Source: Phytopseudomonas flavescens (GTDB lineage Bacteria; Pseudomonadota; Gammaproteobacteria; Pseudomonadales; Pseudomonadaceae). Taken from it: a stretch of 64,000 nucleotides of DNA. How positions within the stretch are numbered: the first letter of the stretch is position 1; each line of letters starts with the position of its first letter. The stretch covers positions 62,001 through 126,000 of the forward strand of contig NZ_FNDG01000017.1 in assembly GCF_900100535.1 (NCBI RefSeq), in the 5' to 3' direction. Shown here one piece after another: positions 32,281 to 40,207 of this stretch. The notes beneath the pieces are model-generated. The model searched no databases. It saw nothing but the letters and a program-made list of their open reading frames with translations, and was not told the origin of the DNA. The translations under genes were made by a program, and so were the position numbers.

Positions 32281-35112
32281 TTACAGGCTGGCGATCTTGC
32301 CGCGCTGTTCCACCAGATTGGCCAGCGCCTGCTCGGCCTCGGCCAGCTTGGCGCGTTCCTTCTCCAGCACTTCGGCCGGCGCCTTGGCGACGAAGCCTTC
32401 GTTGGCCAGCTTGCCGCCGACCCGCTTGACCTCGCCTTCCAGGCGCAGGATTTCCTTGTCCAGGCGCGCCAGTTCGGCTTCCTTGTCGATCAACCCGGCC
32501 ATTGGCACCAGGACCTGCATGTCGCCGACCAGGGCGGTGGCGGACATCGGTGCCTCTTCGCCGGCTGCCAGTACCTTCACCGACTCGAACTTGGCCAGCT
32601 TGTTGAGCAGCGGGGCGTTGTCGTTCAGGCGGCGCAAATCTTCGGCACTGGCGTTGGCGAGGATGACGTCGATGCGCTTGGCCATGGAGATCTTCATCTC
32701 GCCACGGATCTGCCGCACGCCGAGCATCAGTTGCTTGACCCACTCGATGTCGCCCTCGGCGGCCGCGTCAATGCGGCTTTCGTTGGCCACCGGCCAGGGT
32801 TGCAGCATCAGCGTTTCGCCGCTGACGCCGGCTTGGCCCTTGATGCGCTGCCAGATTTCTTCGCTGATGAACGGCATGAACGGGTGAGCCAGGCGCAGGA
32901 TCACTTCCAGCACACGCACCAGCGTGCGGCGGGTGCCGCGCTGGCGCTCGATGGGGGCGTTCTCGTCCCACAGCACCGGCTTGACCAGTTCCAGGTACCA
33001 GGCGCAGTACTCGTCCCAGACGAATTCGTACAGGGCCTGGGTGGCCAGGTCGAAGCGGAAGGCGTCGAGGTGGCGTGTCACGTCCTGCTCGCAACGCTGC
33101 AGGGCGGAGATGATCCAGCGATCGACCGGCGACAGATCCACGGCTTCATCATTGATGCCGGTGTCCTGGCCATCGGTGTTCTCGATGACGAAATTGGCAG
33201 CGTTCCACAGCTTGTTGCAGAAGTTGCGATAGCCCTCGACGCGGCCCATGTCGAACTTCACGTCGCGGCCGGTGGTGGCCAGCGAGCAGAAGGTGAAACG
33301 CAGGGCGTCGGTGCCGTAGCTGGCGATGCCTTCCGGGAATTCGGCCTTGGTCTGCTTGGCGATCTTCTCGGCGAGCTTGGGCTGCATCATGCCGCTGGTG
33401 CGTTTGGCCAGCAGGGTTTCCAGGTCGATGCCGTCGACGATATCCAGCGGATCGAGGACGTTGCCCTTGGACTTGGACATCTTCTGGCCCTGGCCGTCGC
33501 GCACCAGACCATGAACGTAGACGGTCTTGAACGGGATCTGCTTGGTCAGGTGGGTGGACAGCATGATCATCCGGGCAACCCAGAAGAAGATGATGTCGAA
33601 ACCGGTAACCAGCACGTCGGTCGGGTGGAAGGTCTTCAGGAAGTCGGTCTCTTCCGGCCAGCCGAGGGTGGAGAAGGTCCACAGGCCGGAGCTGAACCAG
33701 GTATCCAGTACGTCGTCGTCCTGGCGCAGCGGGATGTCGCCCAGGTTGTGCTTGGCGCGTACTTCCTCTTCGTCACGGCCCACAAAGACATTGCCCGCCT
33801 GGTCGTACCAGGCCGGAATGCGGTGGCCCCACCACAGCTGGCGGCTGATGCACCAGTCCTGGATGTCGCGCATCCAGCTGAAGTACATGTTCTCGTACTG
33901 CTTGGGCACGAACTGGATCTCGCCGTTCTCGACCACTTCGATGGCCTTCTCGGCCAGCGGCTTGGTGGACACGTACCACTGATCGGTCAGCCACGGCTCG
34001 ATGATGGTGCCGGAGCGGTCGCCCTTCGGCACTTTCAGGGCGTGGTCGTCGATCTTTTCCAACAGGCCGAGGGCATCGAACGCGGCGACGATCCGCTTGC
34101 GTGCTTCGAAACGATCCAGGCCAGCGTATTCGGCAGGCAGGCTGGCATCGAGCAGGGCGTTGACGCTGCCGTCGATGTTGAAGATCTGCGCACCCGGCAG
34201 CACGGCTGCGTCCTGGTCGAAGATGTTGATCAGCGGCAGGTTGTGGCGCTTGCCGACTTCATAGTCGTTGAAGTCGTGGGCCGGGGTGATCTTCACGCAG
34301 CCGGTGCCGAATTCCGGGTCGCAGTAATCGTCCGCGATGATCGGGATGCGGCGGCCAAGCAGCGGCAGTTCGACGTACTGGCCGATCAGCGCCTTGTAGC
34401 GTTCGTCTTCCGGGTTCACGGCGACGGCGGCGTCACCCAGCATGGTTTCCGGGCGCGTGGTGGCGACGATCAGGTAGTCGGCGCCTTCGGCGGTCTTGTT
34501 GCCGTCAGCCAGCGGGTAGCGCAGGTTCCACAGGTGGCCTTTCTCGTCGTGGCTCTCCACTTCCAGATCGGAAATGGCGGTGTGGAACTTGGTGTCCCAG
34601 TTGACCAGACGCTTGCCGCGGTAGATCAGGCCATCCTCGTGCAGGCGCACGAAGGCTTCCTTGACCGCCTCGGACAGGCCGTCGTCCATGGTGAAACGCT
34701 CGCGCGACCAGTCCACGGACGAGCCCAGGCGACGAATCTGCCGGGTGATGTTGCCACCGGACTCGGCTTTCCACTCCCAGACCTTGTCGAGGAATTTCTC
34801 GCGGCCCAGATCATGGCGATCGATACCCTGGGCGCCCAGTTGGCGTTCCACCACCATTTGCGTGGCGATGCCGGCGTGATCGGTGCCCGGCTGCCACAGG
34901 GTGTTGCGGCCCTGCATGCGGCGGAAGCGGATCAGTGCATCCATGATCGCGTTGTTGAACCCGTGGCCCATGTGCAGGCTGCCGGTCACGTTCGGTGGCG
35001 GGATCATGATGGTGTAAGGCTCACCGGAGCCCTGCGGGGCGAAGTAGCCCTTCGCCTCCCAGTTTTCGTACAGGGCGGTTTCGATGGCGTGGGGCTGGTA
35101 GGTCTTGTCCAT
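32281..35112 (-). CDS. valS: Valyl-tRNA synthetase
   Basis: The 943-residue class I synthetase charges tRNA-Val. The HIGH-type motif is PPPNVTGSLHMGHG (38-51) and the KMSKS motif is GQKMSKSKGN at about residue 545. Between them lies the CP1 editing domain, with TTRPETMLGDAAVAV and FGTGCVKITPAHDFNDYEVG. The anticodon-binding domain follows, then a C-terminal coiled coil (LIDKEAELARLDKEILRLEGEV...) typical of ValRS. Length is normal. Genes on the same strand upstream are holC and a holC-linked hypothetical, the standard pseudomonad order. Confidence 0.97.
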   Translation of the reverse strand: MDKTYQPHAIETALYENWEAKGYFAPQGSGEPYTIMIPPPNVTGSLHMGHGFNNAIMDALIRFRRMQGRNTLWQPGTDHAGIATQMVVERQLGAQGIDRHDLGREKFLDKVWEWKAESGGNITRQIRRLGSSVDWSRERFTMDDGLSEAVKEAFVRLHEDGLIYRGKRLVNWDTKFHTAISDLEVESHDEKGHLWNLRYPLADGNKTAEGADYLIVATTRPETMLGDAAVAVNPEDERYKALIGQYVELPLLGRRIPIIADDYCDPEFGTGCVKITPAHDFNDYEVGKRHNLPLINIFDQDAAVLPGAQIFNIDGSVNALLDASLPAEYAGLDRFEARKRIVAAFDALGLLEKIDDHALKVPKGDRSGTIIEPWLTDQWYVSTKPLAEKAIEVVENGEIQFVPKQYENMYFSWMRDIQDWCISRQLWWGHRIPAWYDQAGNVFVGRDEEEVRAKHNLGDIPLRQDDDVLDTWFSSGLWTFSTLGWPEETDFLKTFHPTDVLVTGFDIIFFWVARMIMLSTHLTKQIPFKTVYVHGLVRDGQGQKMSKSKGNVLDPLDIVDGIDLETLLAKRTSGMMQPKLAEKIAKQTKAEFPEGIASYGTDALRFTFCSLATTGRDVKFDMGRVEGYRNFCNKLWNAANFVIENTDGQDTGINDEAVDLSPVDRWIISALQRCEQDVTRHLDAFRFDLATQALYEFVWDEYCAWYLELVKPVLWDENAPIERQRGTRRTLVRVLEVILRLAHPFMPFISEEIWQRIKGQAGVSGETLMLQPWPVANESRIDAAAEGDIEWVKQLMLGVRQIRGEMKISMAKRIDVILANASAEDLRRLNDNAPLLNKLAKFESVKVLAAGEEAPMSATALVGDMQVLVPMAGLIDKEAELARLDKEILRLEGEVKRVGGKLANEGFVAKAPAEVLEKERAKLAEAEQALANLVEQRGKIASL

Positions 35113-35169
35113 GCGCGGCGGGACCCTTATGGCGTCTGAGCGGAAAAGCCGAAAAGTATAACGCCTATG

Positions 35170-35232
35170 AGCTGCAAGCCATAAGCGGCAAGCTGAAAGC
35201 GACTTTTCTCTTTCGGCTTGCAGGTTGCAGCT
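35170..35232. repeat. Nested inverted repeat upstream of valS
   Basis: AGCTGCAA (35170-35177) pairs with TTGCAGCT (35225-35232). Inside, GCAAGC (35188-35193) pairs with GCTTGC (35216-35221), and AAAG with CTTT. The region is transcribed ahead of valS. Repeats built from AGCTTGCAGC-type words are common in pseudomonads. No T-box features are seen. Confidence 0.5.
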
Positions 35233-35248
35233 GGTGGCTGCCTCGAGG

Positions 35249-35659
35249 CTACTTGCGGGGCGGCAGCAGGCGGTTCAGGCGCGCCTGCAGGCGCCGCTTG
35301 AGCTCGGCCTCGATCTGCGGCACGAAGTCGTCGATCACGTCCTGCAGCAGCAATTGGGCCGCCGCGCGCAGTTCGCTGTCGAGGCGATTGATCTCGTTGT
35401 CCCGGCCAATGGCGCGCTGCACCGTCTGGCGCAGTTCATCCTCAGATGCCATGCCGGCAACCGCGCCCGTGTTGGCCAATGGCTGCGCGGTGGGGACGGG
35501 CGCCACGGCAGGGACGATGTCGCAAAGCAGTGGAATGTCGTCAGGATCGAATCGTTCGGTCAACAAAGGCGGATCGAGGTCGTCATCCAGCAGTTCGCGG
35601 ATCGACTCGAGGTCGCTCAGCAGGGCGCCGGGCTTGTGCGGAGGGGTCAGGTTGTCCAT
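35249..35659 (-). CDS. Conserved hypothetical protein linked to holC
   Basis: The 136-residue acidic protein has an N-terminal part rich in Asp/Pro (LESIRELLDDDLDPPLLTERFDPDDIPLL), a low-complexity middle, and a helical C-terminus (DELRQTVQRAIGRDNEINRLDSELRAAAQLLLQDVIDDFVPQIEAELKRRLQARL). It always seems to sit between holC and valS in pseudomonads, to my knowledge. It is sometimes mislabelled as the chi subunit. Function is unknown. It starts 9 bases after the holC stop. Confidence 0.82.
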   Translation of the reverse strand: MDNLTPPHKPGALLSDLESIRELLDDDLDPPLLTERFDPDDIPLLCDIVPAVAPVPTAQPLANTGAVAGMASEDELRQTVQRAIGRDNEINRLDSELRAAAQLLLQDVIDDFVPQIEAELKRRLQARLNRLLPPRK

Positions 35660-35668
35660 GGGGAGAAT

Positions 35669-36088
35669 TTACAGTTCGACACGTTTGGGATCATAGCCCC
35701 GTTGACGGTAGCTGCGGAAATTCTCCCGGCAGGCGGTCAGCAGGTCGGGTTCCTGGTTGACGATCTCGATCACCCGGCTGAAGTGCTCGACATGGGCGCT
35801 GAGCGTGCTGCCGAGGTTGATCAGCACCCCTTGCGCGCTTGCGGGCGCCTCGTCCAGGCCGATCACCACCGGCGCCTGCGGACCATCCTGGTGCAGGCCA
35901 TGGGGGATGAAGCTTTCCTGACGGAACTGCCACAGCAACTGGTCGAGTTCGGCACACTGTTCGACATCGCGGCCGCGCAGGAATACCGGCAAACCATGGC
36001 GCCAGGCCTTGCCCGCTACTTGGCAGGCTGCGCGCAGACGCTCGGCAGGGGTGGTGGAGGACAGGACGTAGAATTCTATTCGTGGCAT
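35669..36088 (-). CDS. holC: DNA polymerase III chi subunit
   Basis: The 139-residue protein is the chi subunit, which links the clamp loader to SSB. Features are IEFYVLSSTTPAERLRAACQVAGKAWRHGLPVFLR, WQFRQESFIPHGL, and PVVIGLDEAPASAQGVLINLG. The start is at ATG 36088, where the conserved MPRIEFYVL begins. In P. aeruginosa pepA lies immediately upstream of holC; here an iron-uptake gene set intervenes. Confidence 0.93.
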   Translation of the reverse strand: MPRIEFYVLSSTTPAERLRAACQVAGKAWRHGLPVFLRGRDVEQCAELDQLLWQFRQESFIPHGLHQDGPQAPVVIGLDEAPASAQGVLINLGSTLSAHVEHFSRVIEIVNQEPDLLTACRENFRSYRQRGYDPKRVEL

Positions 36089-36328
36089 GGCGGGAAGTTT
36101 CGGGTCTTGGGCGGAAAACCGCAAGAGCAGGGCGCCGACTACTAGTAGACGGGACGGGTGCCGCACTGATCCAGGGCTGCTCTGGGTAGGCATGCGGGCG
36201 AAAGCCTGAAGACGACATCGTTGTGATTTGTTATTCATTTTTATTTCATATAGATATCTTTTGATTCTTTCGAGTTCTATAAGGTTCCTTGCTAAATTCG
36301 GCAGCCTTCATTGCCGCTCGCCATCATC
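36089..36328. other. AT-rich intergenic region ahead of the iron-signalling genes
   Basis: From about 36215 to 36300 the sequence is unusually AT-rich for this genome (TTGTTATTCATTTTTATTTC, then ATAGATATC). It lies between divergent holC and the FecI-like gene and probably holds the sigma factor promoter. I could not find a convincing 19-bp Fur box by eye. Confidence 0.35.
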
Positions 36329-36832
36329 ATGCCAGCACGCACCCAGCACAATATCGTCACCCGGTGGTTCCAGCAGAATCATGCCTGGCTGTGCGCGCGA
36401 GCCGGGCGGCTAATGGGCAATGCCTGCCGCGGCGAGGACATCGCCTCGGAAACCTTCCTGCGGGTACTGAAGCTGCCGGATCTCGGCGGTGTCCGCGAAC
36501 CCCGCGCCTTCCTCACCACCATCGCCAAGCGCCTGATACTGGACAACTGGCGGCGTGAGGATCTGGAGCGTGCCTACCTGCAAACCCTCGCCACGGAGCC
36601 GGCGAATACTCTGGCCGATCCTGAGGAGCACGCCGTCCTGCTGGAAACGCTATGCCATCTGGATCGCCTGCTGGACGGCCTGCCGGCCAAGGCGAAGACG
36701 GCTTTCGTCTACAGTCAGTTCGGCGGCCAGACCTACGAGCAGATCGCCCTGCGTCTGGGTATCTCCAGGAGCCGCGTGCACCAGTATATGGAACAGGCGT
36801 TCCTCTGTTGCCTGGAGGTGCTGGACGCATGA
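36329..36832 (+). CDS. FecI-like ECF sigma factor
   Basis: The 167-residue protein belongs to the iron-starvation ECF sigma factors. Region 2 is RWFQQNHAWLCARAGRLMGNACRGEDIASETFLRVLKL, followed by FLTTIAKRLILDNWRRE. Region 4 is FVYSQFGGQTYEQIALRLGISRSRVHQYMEQAF. It lies directly upstream of a FecR-type anti-sigma gene (overlap ATGA) and a TonB-dependent receptor with a signalling domain, the standard cell-surface-signalling arrangement. It is expected to direct transcription of the receptor gene. Confidence 0.92.
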   Translation: MPARTQHNIVTRWFQQNHAWLCARAGRLMGNACRGEDIASETFLRVLKLPDLGGVREPRAFLTTIAKRLILDNWRREDLERAYLQTLATEPANTLADPEEHAVLLETLCHLDRLLDGLPAKAKTAFVYSQFGGQTYEQIALRLGISRSRVHQYMEQAFLCCLEVLDA

Positions 36833-37761
36833 GCGACGAGCAGCGCATACGCCGCGAGGCCGCGCACTGGATCGCCACCTTGCAATCCGGCGAGGTCGAC
36901 GTGCAGGTGCAAGCGGACTTTCTCCGTTGGCAGTCGGCAGACCCCCGTCATGCCGATACCATCGAACGTCTGTACCGCCGCCTCAGGGGCCTGCGGCATT
37001 CGCCGTTGCAGCAGGTGGATGAAGAGCACCTTGCCGCTACCCTGGCTGCTCCCTCGCGGCGGCGCTTCCTGCATGGTGCTCTGGCCATCGGTGGTCTCGG
37101 CCTGGGGGCGTTATTGCTCGGACGGCTCGGCAGCACCGGGCTGGCCTGGCCGGGCGACCTGTACACCGGCATCGGCGAACGCAAGCGGTTCACCCTGGCG
37201 GATGGTTCGGCCCTGACCCTCAACGCTTCCAGCCGGGTTTCCACCGGCGCGCGCAGCCTGCGCCTGCAGCAGGGCGAGCTGATACTGGAGGTTGCATCCG
37301 CGGCGGATGGGCCGTTCACGATCGGCACCAACAATTGCCTGGTGAGTAGTGGTCGCAACCGCTTGCTGGTTCGCCAGGAGCCGGGGGCCAGCTACATCCT
37401 GGCGCAGCAGGAGGAGTTGCTGGTGAACGCCTCCGGCGGACAGCGCCATACCCTTGCGGCCGGACAGTGGCTGCGTCTGTCCCATGATGGCGTCGTGCAC
37501 GGCGGCCCGGCCCGGGGCACGGAGTCGCTCTGGCTGCAGGGCCTGATGGATGTGGACAACCGCCCCCTGGGCGAAGTGATCGAGCGGCTGCGTCCCTATC
37601 ATCGCGGTGTCCTGCAACTGGCCCCGGAACTGGCCGCACTACGGGTCAGCGGCGTGTTCCCGCTGGACGACAGCCGCCACGCCCTGGACATGCTGGCCTT
37701 GGCGCTGCCGGTTCGTCTGGTGGCGCATACCTCGCTATGGATTGCTATCCAGCCGGCCTGA
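36829..37761 (+). CDS. FecR-like anti-sigma factor with Tat-like motif
   Basis: The 310-residue protein starts at ATG 36829, overlapping the sigma gene by 4 bases. The N-terminal cytoplasmic part (about 1-78) carries the DUF4880-like sigma-binding region (REAAHWIATLQSGEVDVQVQADFLRWQSADPRH). A transmembrane segment follows at about 82-100. Just before it is SRRRFLHGA, a near-perfect twin-arginine motif, as known for FecR. The periplasmic FecR domain (about 105-220: YTGIGERKRFTLADGSALTLNASSRV) and a C-terminal secretin-like signalling half follow (VDNRPLGEVIERLRPYHRG). Confidence 0.92.
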   Translation: MSDEQRIRREAAHWIATLQSGEVDVQVQADFLRWQSADPRHADTIERLYRRLRGLRHSPLQQVDEEHLAATLAAPSRRRFLHGALAIGGLGLGALLLGRLGSTGLAWPGDLYTGIGERKRFTLADGSALTLNASSRVSTGARSLRLQQGELILEVASAADGPFTIGTNNCLVSSGRNRLLVRQEPGASYILAQQEELLVNASGGQRHTLAAGQWLRLSHDGVVHGGPARGTESLWLQGLMDVDNRPLGEVIERLRPYHRGVLQLAPELAALRVSGVFPLDDSRHALDMLALALPVRLVAHTSLWIAIQPA

Positions 37762-37814
37762 GGTTCTTCAAATACGCGACATATGCATATAAGGATCTTG
37801 TCTAAATGGCGGCT

Positions 37815-37838
37815 GGAAATCTCCGCAAGGGCTTCGTC
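37815..37838 (+). promoter_or_regulatory. Possible ECF-type promoter before the receptor gene
   Basis: GGAAAT (37815-37820) and CGTC (37835-37838) lie upstream of the receptor start. FecI-type promoters often have GGAAAT as the -35 box. The 14-base spacing is shorter than usual, so this is only a candidate. Confidence 0.25.
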
Positions 37839-37878
37839 ATCGCGATGAATCTGCCAACGACAATCGGAGATCATCCTG

Positions 37879-40170
37879 ATGAGCCGCCCCAAGCTGCCCC
37901 GCCTTGGCCTGTGTATGGCCCTGGCGGGTGCTCCCCTGTTCTTCCCCCTGTACGCCCAGACTACCGCCCAGCACTACAGCATTCCGGCCGGATCTCTGGA
38001 CAGCGCCCTGCTCGCCACTTCGCGGCAGAGTGGGCAGTTGATCGTCTTCGAGCCCTCGGCAGTGATCCGCCACAGCACCAACGGCGTGGAAGGTGATTTC
38101 ACTCTCGACGAGTTGCTGACCCGCTTGCTGGATGGGCAGGGCCTGGAATACAGCCGTGACAACCGTGGAGCGATCCTGGTCAGAGCAAGTTCGGCAAGCA
38201 GCCTGAACCTGCCTTCCACCGAGATCCATGGCGAGTATTCGAGCAGTGCCCTGGCCAGCCAGTCGACACCGACCACCCGTACCGGTACGCCACTGCACCT
38301 GACGCCGCAGTCGATCAACGTGATCAACAGCGAGATCATGGAGGCTCAGGGCGCTCGCACCGTCAGCGATGCCCTGCGAAACGTCTCCGGCGTCACCGTG
38401 ATCCCCAGCTCGCTGGGCTCGGCCAGCCTGAACATCCGTGGCTACCAGGCCAACGTCCTGTCCCAGGGGGTCAATACTTCCAGCCTCAGCACGCCGCTGG
38501 CGATCCCCGCCATCGCCCTGGAGGCGGTAGAAGTGATCAAGGGGCCGAGCGCCATCCTGGTCGGCTCTGGTTCGCCCGGTGGCACCGTCAACCTGGTGCA
38601 CAAGGTGCCGCAGCCGGTGGCCAGCCATGAGATCAGCCTGGGCTACGGCAGCCATGACGAGCGCCGGCTGTCGGCGGACAGCACCGGCCTGCTCGGCACC
38701 GACGGGCGCCTGAGCTACCGGGTGATCCTCGATGGCAGGCAAAGCAGCGGCAACGCCGGCGACTATGACGGGCACAAGGAGTTCTACTTCTCGCCCTCGC
38801 TGCGCTGGCTCGACGACAGCACTGACTTCACCCTGCGCTACAGCCGCACCGTGCGCACCACGCCCTTCCTGCCCTACACCGTGATGTACCGCGGCGAACC
38901 CTACGGTGGTGATCTTCCGGAACCGCTGGGCAACCGCGAGGACAGCCTGCGCCTGCAGCAGAACGAATTCCACTACAGCTTGGAACAGGCCCTCGGCGAA
39001 CACTGGACGTTCGTCAGCAAGGGCACCTATACCGATGTCAAGGAAGAGCAGTTCGGCTGGTACACCGGCAGCGAACTGCTGCAAAACGGTAGCGTATGGC
39101 TGACCAGCTTCGCCCAGGGCGGGGAGAGCCATCAGCACAATCTGGACAACTACCTGCGTGGCATCTACCAGTGGGGCGAGCTGCAGTCCACCAGTGTGTT
39201 CGGCGTCAGCGCCTCGCGCACCCGTTCCCATAACGACCGCCTCGCGACCTTCAGCCCCTGGCATGTGGTTTCCATCCACGACCCCCTGCCGGCATTGCCT
39301 TCGGCCCGTAGCGGCTACGTCACCAGCTTCACCGAGAGCAAGCCCGTGGGCGCCTACTGGCAGCAGCAGCTGGATTATGGCGCCTGGCACCTGACTGGCG
39401 GCCTGCGCTTCAGCAGCAGCTGGAACGGCGTGTTCCGCCGCGACGAGGCGAGCGAATCGCAGAAGCGCCAGGTCTGGTCGCCATCCATCGGCCTGCTCTA
39501 CGAAGCGACCCCCTGGCTGTCTGTGTATGCCAGCCACCTGCGCGGCTACCAACCGCCCAGCTATGTCGACCGCGACGGCGACCTGCTGCCGGAACAGACC
39601 AGCAAGCAGAACGAGGCCGGCCTGAAGTTCAGCCTGCTGGACCAGCGCCTGAACCTGACCACCTCGGTGTACCGCATCGAGTTCGACAACTATGCCTTCT
39701 ACGACGCCCGGGAGCGCGGCTACGTCAGCGTGCCGGGCTACCTCAGCCGCGGCTTCGAGATCGACGTGCAGGGCAGCCTGACCGACAACCTCGACCTGGT
39801 CGGGCACTACAACAACAACCGCGCCGAGTTTGCCCAGAACCGCAATTACCAGGCGGCGCTGCCCAGGCATCGCGCCAGCCTGTGGAGTCGCTACCGCTTC
39901 CAGAACCCGGCGCTGAAGGGATTCTCCGCCAGCGTCGGGCTGACCTACACCGGCACCGCCTACCTCGACCGCGACGAGAACTACCGCATTCCCGAGCAAC
40001 TGCAGACCGACCTGGGCGTGGAATACAGCCATGGCAACTACAGCCTCGAACTGATCGCCCGCAATCTCTTCGACGAGGATCTCTACAGCACCTCGATGAA
40101 CGGCGATCCCTATTTCATCCCGCTGCAGCAACCGCGTGAATTCCAGCTCACCGCAAGCTACCGCTTCTGA
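37879..40170 (+). CDS. TonB-dependent siderophore receptor with signalling domain
   Basis: The 763-residue outer membrane receptor has a signal peptide ending about residue 26 (PLYAQ). An STN signalling domain spans about 32-103 (YSIPAGSLDSALLATSRQSGQLIVFEP, FTLDELLTRLLDGQGLEY). The plug spans about 125-240 (TPQSINVINSEIMEAQGARTVSDALRNVSGV, VEVIKGPSAILVGSGSPGGTVNLV), and a 22-strand barrel ends in the typical aromatic FQLTASYRF. It should import a ferric siderophore and signal through the FecR-like and FecI-like proteins. The class of receptor is FpvA/FoxA-like; the ligand cannot be told from sequence. Confidence 0.94.
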   Translation: MSRPKLPRLGLCMALAGAPLFFPLYAQTTAQHYSIPAGSLDSALLATSRQSGQLIVFEPSAVIRHSTNGVEGDFTLDELLTRLLDGQGLEYSRDNRGAILVRASSASSLNLPSTEIHGEYSSSALASQSTPTTRTGTPLHLTPQSINVINSEIMEAQGARTVSDALRNVSGVTVIPSSLGSASLNIRGYQANVLSQGVNTSSLSTPLAIPAIALEAVEVIKGPSAILVGSGSPGGTVNLVHKVPQPVASHEISLGYGSHDERRLSADSTGLLGTDGRLSYRVILDGRQSSGNAGDYDGHKEFYFSPSLRWLDDSTDFTLRYSRTVRTTPFLPYTVMYRGEPYGGDLPEPLGNREDSLRLQQNEFHYSLEQALGEHWTFVSKGTYTDVKEEQFGWYTGSELLQNGSVWLTSFAQGGESHQHNLDNYLRGIYQWGELQSTSVFGVSASRTRSHNDRLATFSPWHVVSIHDPLPALPSARSGYVTSFTESKPVGAYWQQQLDYGAWHLTGGLRFSSSWNGVFRRDEASESQKRQVWSPSIGLLYEATPWLSVYASHLRGYQPPSYVDRDGDLLPEQTSKQNEAGLKFSLLDQRLNLTTSVYRIEFDNYAFYDARERGYVSVPGYLSRGFEIDVQGSLTDNLDLVGHYNNNRAEFAQNRNYQAALPRHRASLWSRYRFQNPALKGFSASVGLTYTGTAYLDRDENYRIPEQLQTDLGVEYSHGNYSLELIARNLFDEDLYSTSMNGDPYFIPLQQPREFQLTASYRF

Positions 40171-40207
40171 TCCATGACGGCGCCAGCCGCATAGCCGAAG
40201 AGCCCGT

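Noticed and set aside
32731..35139. An 802-codon plus-strand frame over valS
   Set aside because: valS is complete on the minus strand with HIGH and KMSKS motifs.
35113..35248. A T-box or other riboswitch ahead of valS
   Set aside because: The palindrome is explained by a dispersed repeat. No T-box bulge sequence is present, and T-boxes are not expected in Pseudomonas.
36215..36328. A Fur box upstream of the FecI-like gene
   Set aside because: The AT-rich stretch does not match the 19-bp GATAATGATAATCATTATC consensus well enough by eye.
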